Below are positions 1 through 9,406 of a stretch of 48,009 bases of DNA, in pieces; position 1 is the first letter of the stretch, and each line of letters starts with the position of its first letter. The notes under the pieces were generated by a model that was given only the letters and a program-made list of their open reading frames with translations, was not told where the DNA came from and did no database searches. A program made the translations under genes and the position numbers. This stretch comes from Arthrobacter sp. SDTb3-6 (GTDB lineage Bacteria; Actinomycetota; Actinomycetes; Actinomycetales; Micrococcaceae). The stretch covers positions 1 through 48,009 of the forward strand of contig NZ_JAAMFN010000033.1 of assembly GCF_013376095.1 (NCBI RefSeq), read 5' to 3'.

Positions 1-1
1 T

Positions 2-70
2 GCCCACGCCCAACTGGTCAAGCGCGCCGTCGACGGCCTCAAGGCCCAAGGCGACATGGACGTCCTCTAG
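2..70 (+). CDS. C-terminal end of an unidentified protein (partial)
   Basis: An open frame enters from the left edge and ends at TAG (68-70). Only 22 codons are visible and they end in ...GDMDVL. The codons are rich in G/C at the third position like the genes around it, so it is probably the true end of an upstream gene. There is too little to name a family. It is followed about 90 bases later by the amidohydrolase on the same strand. Confidence 0.5.
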   Translation, partial: AHAQLVKRAVDGLKAQGDMDVL

Positions 71-159
71 CAGCAGGAGCGCTCCGCGTAGATTACCGGC
101 GCGTAACGCGGCGACCGGCAATGACGCCCCGGCACCGTGACATGGCTAAAGTTTGTTCT

Positions 160-1362
160 GTGCGCAACTATTCGCTGGAAACAGTCCCCACGGAATTGGT
201 CGGTCCCTGGCTGGAGCCCCTCATCGACGAGGTCATCGACTTCCGCCGCGACCTGCACGCCCACCCGGAACTGTCCTTCCAGGAGCACCGGACCACGGCC
301 GCCATCTACGACCGGCTGACCGCCGCGGGCCTCTCGCCCCGCCGCCTCGAGGGCACCGGGGTGATCGTGGACGTGGGCGAAGGACCCATTGCGACGGCGC
401 TGCGCGGGGACATTGACGCCCTGCCGATCATTGAGGAGACCGGGCTTCCCTACGCGTCCCGCAACCACGGGGTCACCCACGGCTGCGGGCACGACATCCA
501 CACCGCCGCCATGCTCGGCATCGCCCTGGTGCTCTCCCGCATGCACAACGAAAAGCCGCTGGGCGGGACCGTGCGCATCATCTTCCAGCCCGCCGAGGAA
601 ACGCTGCCCGGAGGGGCGCTGGCCTGCATCGACCAGGGCGCGCTCGAGGGCGTCCCGCGCATCATGGCGCTGCACTGCGACCCCCGCATCGAGGTGGGCA
701 GGATCGGCACCCGGATCGGCCCGATCACCAGCGCCTCGGACACCATCAAGATTGAACTGACCGGCCGCGGCGGCCACAGCTCGCGCCCGCACCTGACCGA
801 GGACCTCGTCTTCGCACTGGCCCAGATCGCCATCAACGTACCCGCCGTGCTGTCCCGCCGGGTGGACGTGCGCAGCGGCGTGTCCATGGTGTGGGGGCAG
901 ATCAACGCCGGCTCGGCGCCGAACGCGATCCCCGGCCACGGCGTCATGAGCGGGACCATGCGCTGCCTGGACCGCGAGGCCTGGCATGCGGCCGGCGAAC
1001 TGCTCGACGACGTGGTGCAGCAGGTGGCCGCACCGTACGGCGTCGAGGTGCACCTGGAGCACACCCGGGGTGTCCCGCCCGTGGTCAACTCCGAACATGA
1101 GACGGCCCTGATTGAGGCTGCCGCGCGTGCCGAACTCGGTGAGGATTCCGTGGTCCTGGCCCCGCAGTCCATGGGCGGGGAGGACTTTGCCTGGTTCCTG
1201 CAGGGCGTCCCCGGCTCGTTGATGCGCCTGGGCACCCATGTGCCGGGCGGGGAGGAATACGACCTGCACCGCGGCGACTACATCGTGGACGAGCGCGCGC
1301 TGGGCATTGGCATCCGCGTGCTGACGGCTGCCGCCCTGCGGGCCCTCCGCCCCGCGGCCTGA
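160..1362 (+). CDS. M20D family metal-dependent amidohydrolase
   Basis: Cytoplasmic peptidase-like enzyme of the M20D group, which hydrolyses N-acyl amino acids or amino-acid conjugates using two metal ions. Counting from GTG 160 (400 aa), the metal-binding and catalytic signatures are all visible: RGDIDALPI near residues 82-90, HGCGHD with Cys109 and His111, QPAEE with Glu146/Glu147, His172 in ALHCD, and MGGEDF near the C terminus. The length is normal for the family. GTG 160 is chosen because a TAAAGT -10 box lies 7 nt upstream (147-152), the same arrangement as at adenosine deaminase. In-frame ATGs at 121 and 142 are alternatives without a clear ribosome binding site. The substrate cannot be read from the sequence. 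Confidence 0.85.
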   Translation: MRNYSLETVPTELVGPWLEPLIDEVIDFRRDLHAHPELSFQEHRTTAAIYDRLTAAGLSPRRLEGTGVIVDVGEGPIATALRGDIDALPIIEETGLPYASRNHGVTHGCGHDIHTAAMLGIALVLSRMHNEKPLGGTVRIIFQPAEETLPGGALACIDQGALEGVPRIMALHCDPRIEVGRIGTRIGPITSASDTIKIELTGRGGHSSRPHLTEDLVFALAQIAINVPAVLSRRVDVRSGVSMVWGQINAGSAPNAIPGHGVMSGTMRCLDREAWHAAGELLDDVVQQVAAPYGVEVHLEHTRGVPPVVNSEHETALIEAAARAELGEDSVVLAPQSMGGEDFAWFLQGVPGSLMRLGTHVPGGEEYDLHRGDYIVDERALGIGIRVLTAAALRALRPAA

Positions 1363-1430
1363 GCCTTCGCCGGTCCAGCCTCCCGACGGAACCAGCCACT
1401 TTCGGATCCGGCCGGCCGCGACCGTCAAAT

Positions 1431-1479
1431 TTAAGTTGTGCACAATTAAGTTGTGTACATCCAAATTAAGACGTAGTCT
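1431..1479 (+). promoter_or_regulatory. ohrR promoter with paired operator-like repeats
   Basis: TTAAGTTGTG occurs at 1431-1440 and again at 1446-1455. The first copy continues into an almost perfect palindrome with CACAATTAA (1431-1449, one mismatch). The second is followed by a weaker half ending AATTAA (1464-1469). A -35-like TTGTGT (1451-1456) and a TAGTCT -10 (1474-1479) are 17 bp apart, and the ATG at 1486 lies 6 nt after the -10, so the mRNA is probably leaderless. AT-rich palindromes of this kind are typical OhrR sites, so autorepression is inferred. Confidence 0.7.
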
Positions 1480-1485
1480 GGTGCC

Positions 1486-1935
1486 ATGCCCGAACGCAGC
1501 ATCCTTAAACGCCAAGTCTGCTTCTCCCTGTATGCGGCCTCCCGCGCCGCCACCGCCGTCTACCGGCCACTGCTCCAGGACCTGGGCCTGACCTACCCCC
1601 AGTACCTGGTCATGCTGCTGCTCTGGGAGCACGACGGCGTTTCCGTCCGGGAGCTGGGGGAGGAGCTGGAGCTGGATTCCGGCACCTTGTCCCCGCTCCT
1701 CAAGCGCCTGGAAGCAGCCGGCATGCTGGAGCGCCGGCGGACGCCCGACGACGAACGCCGGGTCGCGGTCCACCTCACCCCGCACGGGGCGGGGCTGCGC
1801 GAAAAGGCACTGGCCGTGCCCTCCCACATAGCCGCGGCGGCCGGCCTGACGCCCGACGGGCTGGAACAGCTGAACGCCACGCTCGCCAAGGTCACCGCTG
1901 CGCTGCACGCCCACGCCAAGGATCCCGCGCCGTAG
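1486..1935 (+). CDS. ohrR: OhrR, organic-hydroperoxide-sensing MarR-family repressor
   Basis: DNA-binding repressor of 149 aa that senses organic peroxides through a reactive cysteine. Cys12 is the only cysteine, and Tyr16 and Tyr26 sit at the same +4 and +14 offsets as in Bacillus subtilis OhrR (Cys15, Tyr19, Tyr29), so this is the one-cysteine type. The conserved TYPQYL and LDSGTLSPLLKRLE stretches form the winged helix-turn-helix, and DERR lies in the wing. The next gene on the same strand is ohr, the classical target. In the one-cysteine type, oxidation by organic peroxide followed by mixed disulfide formation with a low-molecular-weight thiol releases DNA. Here mycothiol is the likely partner (inference). 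Confidence 0.93.
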   Translation: MPERSILKRQVCFSLYAASRAATAVYRPLLQDLGLTYPQYLVMLLLWEHDGVSVRELGEELELDSGTLSPLLKRLEAAGMLERRRTPDDERRVAVHLTPHGAGLREKALAVPSHIAAAAGLTPDGLEQLNATLAKVTAALHAHAKDPAP

Positions 1936-1995
1936 CACGCAAGGCAGCCCACAATAGACAACACCCCATCGCCACCCAACCGAAGGAATCCTTCC

Positions 1996-2430
1996 ATGAA
2001 CGCTTTGTACACCGCACGCGCCCTCGCCACCGGGGACGGCCGCGACGGCCAGGCCCGCACGGACGACGGCAGGCTCGTCGTCGACCTCGCCTCACCTCCT
2101 GAAATGGGCGGTTCCGGCCCGGGCACCAACCCGGAACAGCTTTTCGCCGCCGGTTACGCGGCCTGTTTCCATTCGGCCCTGCGCCTCGTGGCCCGCCGGG
2201 ACAAGGTGGACGCCGCCGGTTCGACCGTCCAGGCCGAGGTGGACCTGGGCACCATTGCCAACGGGGCGTTCGGCATCGCCGTGCGGCTGGAAGTCTCGCT
2301 GCCGCACGTCGGGGCCGAGGCGGCCCGGGCGCTGGTCGAAAAGGCCCACCAGGTGTGCCCGTATTCAAATGCGACCCGCGGCAACGTGGATATCCGGCTC
2401 ACCCTCGCCACGGAAGGGGCCGCAGCATGA
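1996..2430 (+). CDS. ohr: Ohr, organic hydroperoxide resistance peroxidase
   Basis: Thiol peroxidase of the OsmC/Ohr fold, 144 aa, which reduces organic hydroperoxides in the cytoplasm. The two catalytic cysteines are present: Cys57 in AACFHSAL and Cys121 in VCPYSNATRGN. The conserved arginine of the GRDG motif (Arg16) is also present, as is the typical NPEQLFAAGYAACF segment. It lies 60 bp after ohrR. Its ATG follows an AAGGAAT ribosome binding site. The stop codon overlaps the start of the next gene (ATGA), so translation of the two is coupled. Confidence 0.95.
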   Translation: MNALYTARALATGDGRDGQARTDDGRLVVDLASPPEMGGSGPGTNPEQLFAAGYAACFHSALRLVARRDKVDAAGSTVQAEVDLGTIANGAFGIAVRLEVSLPHVGAEAARALVEKAHQVCPYSNATRGNVDIRLTLATEGAAA

Positions 2431-3440
2431 GTGCCCTGGTGTCCCGCGAAATCCAGCTTGCCTCCCGGCCGCACGGCTGGCCCGTCCCGGAGAACTTCAG
2501 GCTCGCGGAACGGCCCGTGCCCGAGCTTGAAGACGGCGAAGTCCTGGTCCGCAACCTGGCCATGAGCGTGGACCCCTACATGCGCGGGCGGATGAACGAC
2601 GCCAAGTCCTACAGCGCCCCCTTTGCCCTGGATGCCGCGCTCGACGGCGGCGCCGTGGGTGAGGTGGTGGCGTCCAGGAGCGACGTGCGCAAGGAGGGGG
2701 ACGTCGTCGTCCATGGACTGGGGTGGCGCGACTACGCGGTGCTCCCGGGCCAGGGCACGAGGAAGGTGGACCCCTCGCTGGCCCGGCCCTCGGCATTCCT
2801 GGGGGCGCTGGGCATGACCGGCCTGACAGCCTACGCCGGGCTGACGCGGGTGGCCGCCTTCAAGCCGGGCGAGACGGTCTTTGTTTCCGGGGCCGCGGGG
2901 GCCGTGGGATCGCTGGTGGGCCAGGCCGCCAAGGCGCTTGGCGCCGCGCGGGTCATCGGCAGTGCCGGCTCGGCGGAAAAGGTGGCACACCTTCTGGACC
3001 TCGGCTTTGACGCGGCCTTCAACTACCACGACGGCCCGGCCCGGGAGCTGCTCCGCGGGGCGCTGGGGTACAGCGGCGGCGTCGACGTCTACTTTGACAA
3101 CGTGGGCGGCGAGCAGCTGGAGGCGGCCATCTCCGTGATGAACCCGTTCGGGCGGATTGCCCTGTGCGGTGCCATCTCCGCCTACAACACCACCGACGCC
3201 ACCCCCGCGCCGCGGAACCTGGCCTCGGCGATCGGCAAGCAGCTCACGCTGCGCGGCTTCCTGGTGGGTGCACACCAGGACCTGGCCGGTGAATTCGTGG
3301 ACAAAATGGCCGGCTGGCTCGCGGCGGGGACCGTCCGCTTTGACGAAACCGTGGTGGAGGGACTGGAAAATGCCCCGCAGGCCTTCATTGACCTGATGCG
3401 CGGGGCCAACACGGGAAAGATGGTGGTCACCCTGCCATAG
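2427..3440 (+). CDS. Zinc-independent NADP-dependent oxidoreductase (MDR family)
   Basis: Medium-chain reductase of 337 aa, in the YncB/CurA/leukotriene B4 dehydrogenase group, which reduces C=C bonds of enones and alkenals with NADPH. The N-terminal MSVDPYMRGRM stretch is diagnostic of this group. The nucleotide-binding site reads VSGAAGAVGSLVGQ near residues 152-165, and VDVYFDNVGG follows. There are no zinc-ligand cysteines. The start is ATG 2427, overlapping the ohr stop by four bases and preceded by GGAAGGGG; the frame is open further upstream, but that part overlaps ohr. Co-transcription with ohr suggests removal of reactive carbonyls formed after lipid peroxidation (inference). Confidence 0.85.
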   Translation: MSALVSREIQLASRPHGWPVPENFRLAERPVPELEDGEVLVRNLAMSVDPYMRGRMNDAKSYSAPFALDAALDGGAVGEVVASRSDVRKEGDVVVHGLGWRDYAVLPGQGTRKVDPSLARPSAFLGALGMTGLTAYAGLTRVAAFKPGETVFVSGAAGAVGSLVGQAAKALGAARVIGSAGSAEKVAHLLDLGFDAAFNYHDGPARELLRGALGYSGGVDVYFDNVGGEQLEAAISVMNPFGRIALCGAISAYNTTDATPAPRNLASAIGKQLTLRGFLVGAHQDLAGEFVDKMAGWLAAGTVRFDETVVEGLENAPQAFIDLMRGANTGKMVVTLP

Positions 3441-3529
3441 GGTCCGCCCCGCCCCGTCGCCCGCAGGCGCAGATGTTGGTAACGGTTCCCCAACGATGCC
3501 GGGCTCCCCCGGGAAACCAGCTACCGGTC

Positions 3530-3563
3530 AGTAATGACTACCATTACTGTGGTGTCTAACACT
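3530..3563 (+). promoter_or_regulatory. Perfect inverted repeat and promoter before the nucleoside transport operon
   Basis: AGTAATG (3530-3536) and CATTACT (3542-3548) form a perfect 7-bp inverted repeat around a 5-bp spacer. A -10-like TAACAC lies at 3557-3562, which puts the repeat over the -35 region. The arrangement fits a repressor operator for the operon that starts at 3617. The cognate regulator is not evident in the window. Confidence 0.55.
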
Positions 3564-3616
3564 GCGCAGGCGGCCGGGGGGTTGGCCATGCGCAATCGTC
3601 ACCTTATGGAGGAACC

Positions 3617-4720
3617 TTGAAAAACACTTTTAAGCGCGGGACCACTGTGGGCACTGTGGCCCTGGGGGCAATGGCGCTCCTGCTCACCGGCTGCGGCCAG
3701 GCGCCGGCACCCGCCGGCGGCGGAAGCACCGGCGGAAACGCCGCCGCCGCGAACTACCTTGGCTGCATCGTCTCGGACTCCGGCGGCTTCGACGACCAGT
3801 CCTTCAACCAGTCCTCCTATGAGGGCCTGAAGAAGACCGTGGCGGATCTTGGCATCAAGATGAAGGAGGCACAGTCCACCACCAAGGCCGACTTTGAGCC
3901 CAACCTGAACCAGATGGCCAACGCCGGCTGCAACCTCACGTTCACGGTCGGCTTCCTGCTGGCCGACGCCACCAAGAAGGTGGCCACGGCGGATCCCAAG
4001 CTGCACTTCGCCATCATCGATGACAACTCCATCAAGCTGCCCAACGTCAAGCCCGTGGTGTACGACACCGCCCAGGCCGCGTTCCTGGCCGGCTACACGG
4101 CGGCCTCCGTATCCAAGACCGGCAAGGTGGGCACCTTTGGCGGCATCAACATCCCCACGGTCACCATCTTCATGGACGGCTTTGCCGAGGGCGTTGCCTA
4201 CTACAACAAGCAGCAGTCCAAGAACGTCCAGGTGCTGGGCTGGAACGTGGCCAGCCAGCAGGGCCTGTTCGCCAACACCTTTGACATCATCCAGGAAGGC
4301 ACCAAGGCCACCAACAACCTCATCGGTGAGGGCGCCGACGTCGTCATGCCGGTGGCCGGCCCGCTCGGCAAGGGCGCCGGGGACGCCATCCTGGCCGCCA
4401 ACAAGGGCGGCAAGGACGTCAAGCTGGTCTGGGTCGACTCGGACGGCTACCTGACGGCCCCCACCTACAAGTCCATCCTGCTGACCTCGGTCATCAAGAC
4501 CATGGGCGACGCCGTGGAGACCATCGTCAAGGACGACCTCGCCGGCAAGTACAGCGCCACCCCGTACGTGGGCACCCTGGACAACGGCGGTGTGGCCCTG
4601 GCCCCGTTCCACGACCTGGACTCGGCCGTCAGCGCCGACACCAAGAGCCAGCTCGCCACGATCAAGAAGGGCATCATCGACGGCTCCATCAAGGTGGAGT
4701 CGAAGTCCAGCCCGAAGTAG
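3617..4720 (+). CDS. BMP-family substrate-binding lipoprotein (nucleoside ABC importer)
   Basis: Extracytoplasmic binding protein of the BMP/PnrA family, 367 aa, anchored as a lipoprotein. The signal peptide ends in a clear lipobox LLTGC with Cys26 as the lipidated residue, followed by a Gly/Ala/Pro linker. The mature part shows SDSGGFDDQSFNQSSYEG, then FAIIDDN, and a second lobe with IGEGADVVMPVAGP and LVWVDSDG. The start is TTG 3617, preceded by ATGGAGGAACC. The family binds purine or broader nucleosides. The linked permeases and nucleoside-degrading enzymes support nucleosides as the ligand. Confidence 0.9.
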   Translation: MKNTFKRGTTVGTVALGAMALLLTGCGQAPAPAGGGSTGGNAAAANYLGCIVSDSGGFDDQSFNQSSYEGLKKTVADLGIKMKEAQSTTKADFEPNLNQMANAGCNLTFTVGFLLADATKKVATADPKLHFAIIDDNSIKLPNVKPVVYDTAQAAFLAGYTAASVSKTGKVGTFGGINIPTVTIFMDGFAEGVAYYNKQQSKNVQVLGWNVASQQGLFANTFDIIQEGTKATNNLIGEGADVVMPVAGPLGKGAGDAILAANKGGKDVKLVWVDSDGYLTAPTYKSILLTSVIKTMGDAVETIVKDDLAGKYSATPYVGTLDNGGVALAPFHDLDSAVSADTKSQLATIKKGIIDGSIKVESKSSPK

Positions 4721-4746
4721 GAAAAACGAAACATCGTTGAACTGAT

Positions 4747-4782
4747 GCGCCGTACCGACAGCACTCGCTGGAGGTGCGGCGC
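4747..4782 (+). other. Intercistronic stem-loop between binding protein and ATPase genes
   Basis: GCGCCGTACC (4747-4756) pairs with GGTGCGGCGC (4773-4782), a 10-bp stem with one mismatch and a 16-nt loop. It lies in the 121-bp gap after the binding-protein gene. No T-run follows directly (the T-run is at about 4817). Such hairpins often protect the upstream mRNA or partly terminate, so that more binding protein than ATPase is made (inference). Confidence 0.6.
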
Positions 4783-4841
4783 ACAGTGGCGTTCAGCCGC
4801 AACGTTCCGCATAAACTTTTTTTCGTAGACGGGTTAAATCC

Positions 4842-6438
4842 TTGAAACTTGAACTCAAGGGCATCACCAAAAGTTTCGGTGCCCTCGTAGCCAACGACCA
4901 CATTGACCTGGTGGTTGCCTCGGGTGAGATTCACAGCCTCCTTGGCGAAAACGGCGCCGGCAAATCCACCCTCATGAATGTCCTGTACGGCCTGTATGAA
5001 CCCACGGCCGGCGAAATCCTCATTGACGACAAACCCGTGAAATTCTCCGGCCCGGCTGATGCCATGGCAGCCGGAATTGGCATGGTCCACCAGCACTTCA
5101 TGCTGGTCCCGGTCTTCACGGTTGCCGAGAACGTGGCCCTGGGCGGGGAAAGCACCGGTTTTGCCGGCATCCTTGACCTGGAGGACACGCGCCGGAAGAT
5201 CCGGGAAATTTCCGCCCGCTTCGGCTTCCACGTGGACCCCGACGCGCTCGTGGAGGAAATCCCCGTCGGCGTGCAGCAGCGCGTGGAAATCATCAAGGCG
5301 CTGGTGCGCAACGCCAAGATCCTGATCCTGGACGAGCCCTCCGCCGTGCTGACGCCCCAGGAAACCGATGAACTGATGGACATCATGGCCCAGTTGAAGG
5401 CCGGAGGGACATCCATCGTGTTCATTTCCCACAAGCTGCGCGAGGTGAAGGCCGTCTCGGACACCATCACCGTCATCCGCCGCGGCAAGGTGGTGGGCTC
5501 CGCCGATCCGGACGCCTCCACCACGGAGCTGGCCTCCATGATGGTGGGCCGCTCCGTCAGCCTCACCCTGGAGAAGGCCGACGCCCAGCCCGGCGAGGAG
5601 ACCTTCAAGGTCACCGGGCTGACGGTGATGAACGACGCCGGCCAGCGCCTCGTGGACGACGTCACCTTCGCCGTGGCGGACGGGGAGATCCTCGCCGTCG
5701 CCGGTGTCCAGGGCAACGGCCAGACCGAACTGACCGAGGCCGTGCTGGGGCTCCACAAGCACGTCCAGGGATCCATCATGCTGGACGGGAAGGAACTGGT
5801 GGGCCGCAGCGTCCGCCAGGTCCTCGACGCCGGCGTCGGCTTTGTCCCCGAGGACCGGCAGGACGACGGCCTCGTGGGGGAGTTCTCCATCGCCGAAAAC
5901 CTGGTCCTGGACCTCTACACCAAGGAACCGTACTCACGGTTTGGTGCCATGAACCGGGCCGTCATCGCCAAAAGTGCGCAGGAAAAGGTTGCCGAATTTG
6001 ACGTCCGCGCCCAGTCCGCGCAGGACGCGGCGGACACCCTCTCGGGCGGAAACCAGCAGAAGGTGGTGCTGGCCCGCGAATTGGCCCGCCCGCTGAAGCT
6101 GTTCATCGCCTCCCAGCCCACCCGTGGCGTGGACGTGGGGTCCATCGAGTTCCTGCACAAGCGCATTGTGGCCGAGCGCGACGCCGGCACGCCCGTCATC
6201 ATCGTCTCCACCGAGCTGGACGAGGTGCTCGAGCTCGGCGACAGGATCGCCGTGCTGTTCGCCGGCAGGCTCATGGGCATTGTGCCCGGAAAGTCCAGCC
6301 GTGAACTGCTGGGCCTGATGATGGCGGGGCTGACCGCCGAAGAGGCACAGGCGCAGCTGGACGCCCCCGTAGGGGATAGCACAGCCGGGGACGCCCCCGC
6401 AGGGGACAGCACCGCCGGAAACACCGAAGGAGGCGCTC

Positions 6439-6446
<8 letters not shown>
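4842..6446 (+). CDS. Double ATP-binding subunit of a nucleoside ABC importer
   Basis: Fused two-domain ATPase of 534 aa, homologous to NupO/RbsA-type proteins. Domain 1 has Walker A GENGAGKS (residues 35-42), signature-like VGVQQRVEI and Walker B ILILDEP. Domain 2 has a degenerate Walker A (GVQGNGQTEL, without the Lys), an intact LSGGNQQK signature and FIASQPTRGVD in place of a catalytic Glu, as is usual for the second half in this family. Start is TTG 4842, giving MKLELKGITKSFG; the ribosome binding site is weak. The C-terminal tail has two 10-residue repeats (DAPVGDSTAG/DAPAGDSTAG) encoded by a 30-bp tandem repeat at 6360-6419. Confidence 0.92.
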
Positions 6447-7643
<1,197 letters not shown>

Positions 7644-7647
<4 letters not shown>

Positions 7648-8939
7648 GCGTCACAGCCAACATCACGCCGTCCAGGGCCGCGGACCGCGTCGCCGTCCGC
7701 AGCTGGAAGCTTCCCGTCCTGTTCGGCGTGCTGGCCCTGTTCGCCGTCATCGTCTTTGCCGTGCTGGGACCGGACGGGGACGCAACGTTCCGCATCTCCC
7801 AGGAGGGGGACGCGTGGCAGGTGCCGGACCTGGCCGTGCCCGCCAAGGTGTTCGGCGTCGTCGTTGCCGCCCTTTGCGTCCTGCTGGCCGTGCGCGCGTA
7901 CCGGCAGATGAAAAACGAGGGCCGCATTGACAAGTGGGTGGCGATGACGTTCACCGCGGCGTTCGTCATCGGGCTGCTCGTGTGGATCATCGGCGGCACC
8001 AAGACGCAGAACATCACCCTGGTGGGCTTGTTCACCGGCGCCATGTTGATCACCACTCCGCTCGTTTTCGGCTCGCTGTCCGGCGTGCTGTGTGAGCGCT
8101 CCGGCGTGGTCAACATCGCCATTGAGGGCCAGCTGCTGGCCGGCGCCTTTACGGCGTCGCTGGTCTCCTCCATCACGCACAACGCCTATGCGGGCCTGTT
8201 CGCCGCCGCGGTGGCGGGCGTGCTGGTTTCCTTCCTGCTGGCCGCATTCAGCATCAAGTACGTGGTCAACCAGATCATTGTGGGCGTGGTGCTGAACGTG
8301 CTGGTGTCCGGGCTGACCGGCTTCCTGTTTGAAAAGATCATGAAGATCAAGGTCGACGGCGCCACCATCTACAACCAGCCGGCCCAGCTGCCGGAGGTGC
8401 CCATCCCGTTCCTGTCGCAGATCCCGGTCATCGGGCCCACCCTGTTCCGCCAGTCCATCATCGGCTACCTCATGCTGGTGCTGGTGGCCGCCGTCTGGTT
8501 CGGCCTGTTCCGCACCCGCTGGGGGCTGCGCATCCGGGCGGTCGGCGAGCACCCCAAGGCGGCCGACACGGTGGGCATCAACGTCAACCGGACCCGTTTC
8601 CTGAACGTGCTGGCCGGCGGTGCCGTGGCCGGCGTCGGCGGCGCCTACTTCACGCTCGTGGCGGTGAGCAGCTTCAGCAAGGACATGACCGGCGGGCTCG
8701 GGTTCATCGCCCTGGCGGCGTTGATCTTTGGCCGCTGGAACCCGATCGGCGCAGCGCTTGCGGCCCTGTTGTTTGGCGTTGCCGGCAACCTGCAGAGCAT
8801 CCTCTCGCTGGCCGGCACGCCCATCGACGGACAGTTCCTGGCCATGCTGCCGTACGCGCTGACCATCCTGGCCGTCTCCGGATTCGTGGGCAAGTCCCGT
8901 GCGCCCGCGGCCGACGGCGAACCGTACATCAAGGGATAG
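7644..8939 (+). CDS. Nucleoside ABC importer permease 2
   Basis: Second BPD_transp_2 permease, 431 aa, similar to NupQ. GSLSGVLCERSGVVNIAIEGQ near residues 140-160 is the hallmark of this subunit, and VVNQIIVGVVLN is the equivalent of the coupling loop. The N-terminal 110 residues hold an extra pair of helices. It overlaps permease 1 by four bases (ATGA), so the four transport genes are translated as one unit, and cytidine deaminase follows 8 bp later. Confidence 0.9.
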
Positions 8940-8947
8940 GGGAGCAG

Positions 8948-9406
8948 ATGGACACCATGGACAACGCCGCCCAGGGCGCCGGGGCCGGCTTCGCCGCTGC
9001 TGCGGACATCGGCCAGGCGGACTGGGACGCGCTGCACGCGGCGGCCTCCGCCGCCATGGGCCGGGCCTACGCGCCGTATTCGAAGTACCCCGTGGGCGCC
9101 GCAGCCCTGCTCGACGACGGGCGGGTGGTGTCCGGCTGCAACGTCGAAAATGCCAGCTACGGGCTGACGCTGTGCGCCGAATGCACCATGGTGGGCGCCC
9201 TGCAGATGGGCGGCGGCGGTCGCATCCGCGCCTTTTACTGCGTGGATGCGGCCGGTGCCGTGCTCATGCCCTGCGGGCGCTGCCGCCAGCTCCTGTACGA
9301 ATTCCGGGCACCGGGCATGGTGCTGATGACCGGACACGGAATCCGCACCATGGAACAAATACTGCCGGACGCCTTTGGCCCGGAGAACCTGGAGGACCCA
9401 TCATGA
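8948..9406 (+). CDS. cdd: Cytidine deaminase
   Basis: Zinc enzyme that converts cytidine and deoxycytidine to uridine and deoxyuridine, 152 aa. It is the small homotetrameric type: Cys76-Ala-Glu78 supplies one zinc ligand and the catalytic glutamate, and MPCGRC supplies Cys109 and Cys112. The CNVENASYGLTLC substrate-binding segment starts at Cys64. An N-terminal stretch of about 25 residues precedes the conserved domain. It has a GGGGAGCAG ribosome binding site and overlaps deoA by four bases. Confidence 0.95.
   Translation: MDTMDNAAQGAGAGFAAAADIGQADWDALHAAASAAMGRAYAPYSKYPVGAAALLDDGRVVSGCNVENASYGLTLCAECTMVGALQMGGGGRIRAFYCVDAAGAVLMPCGRCRQLLYEFRAPGMVLMTGHGIRTMEQILPDAFGPENLEDPS

Noticed and set aside
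8899-9402. N-terminal extension of thymidine phosphorylase
   Set aside because: The open frame overlaps cytidine deaminase entirely; the ATGA overlap at 9403 with a GGAGG site gives the normal family start.
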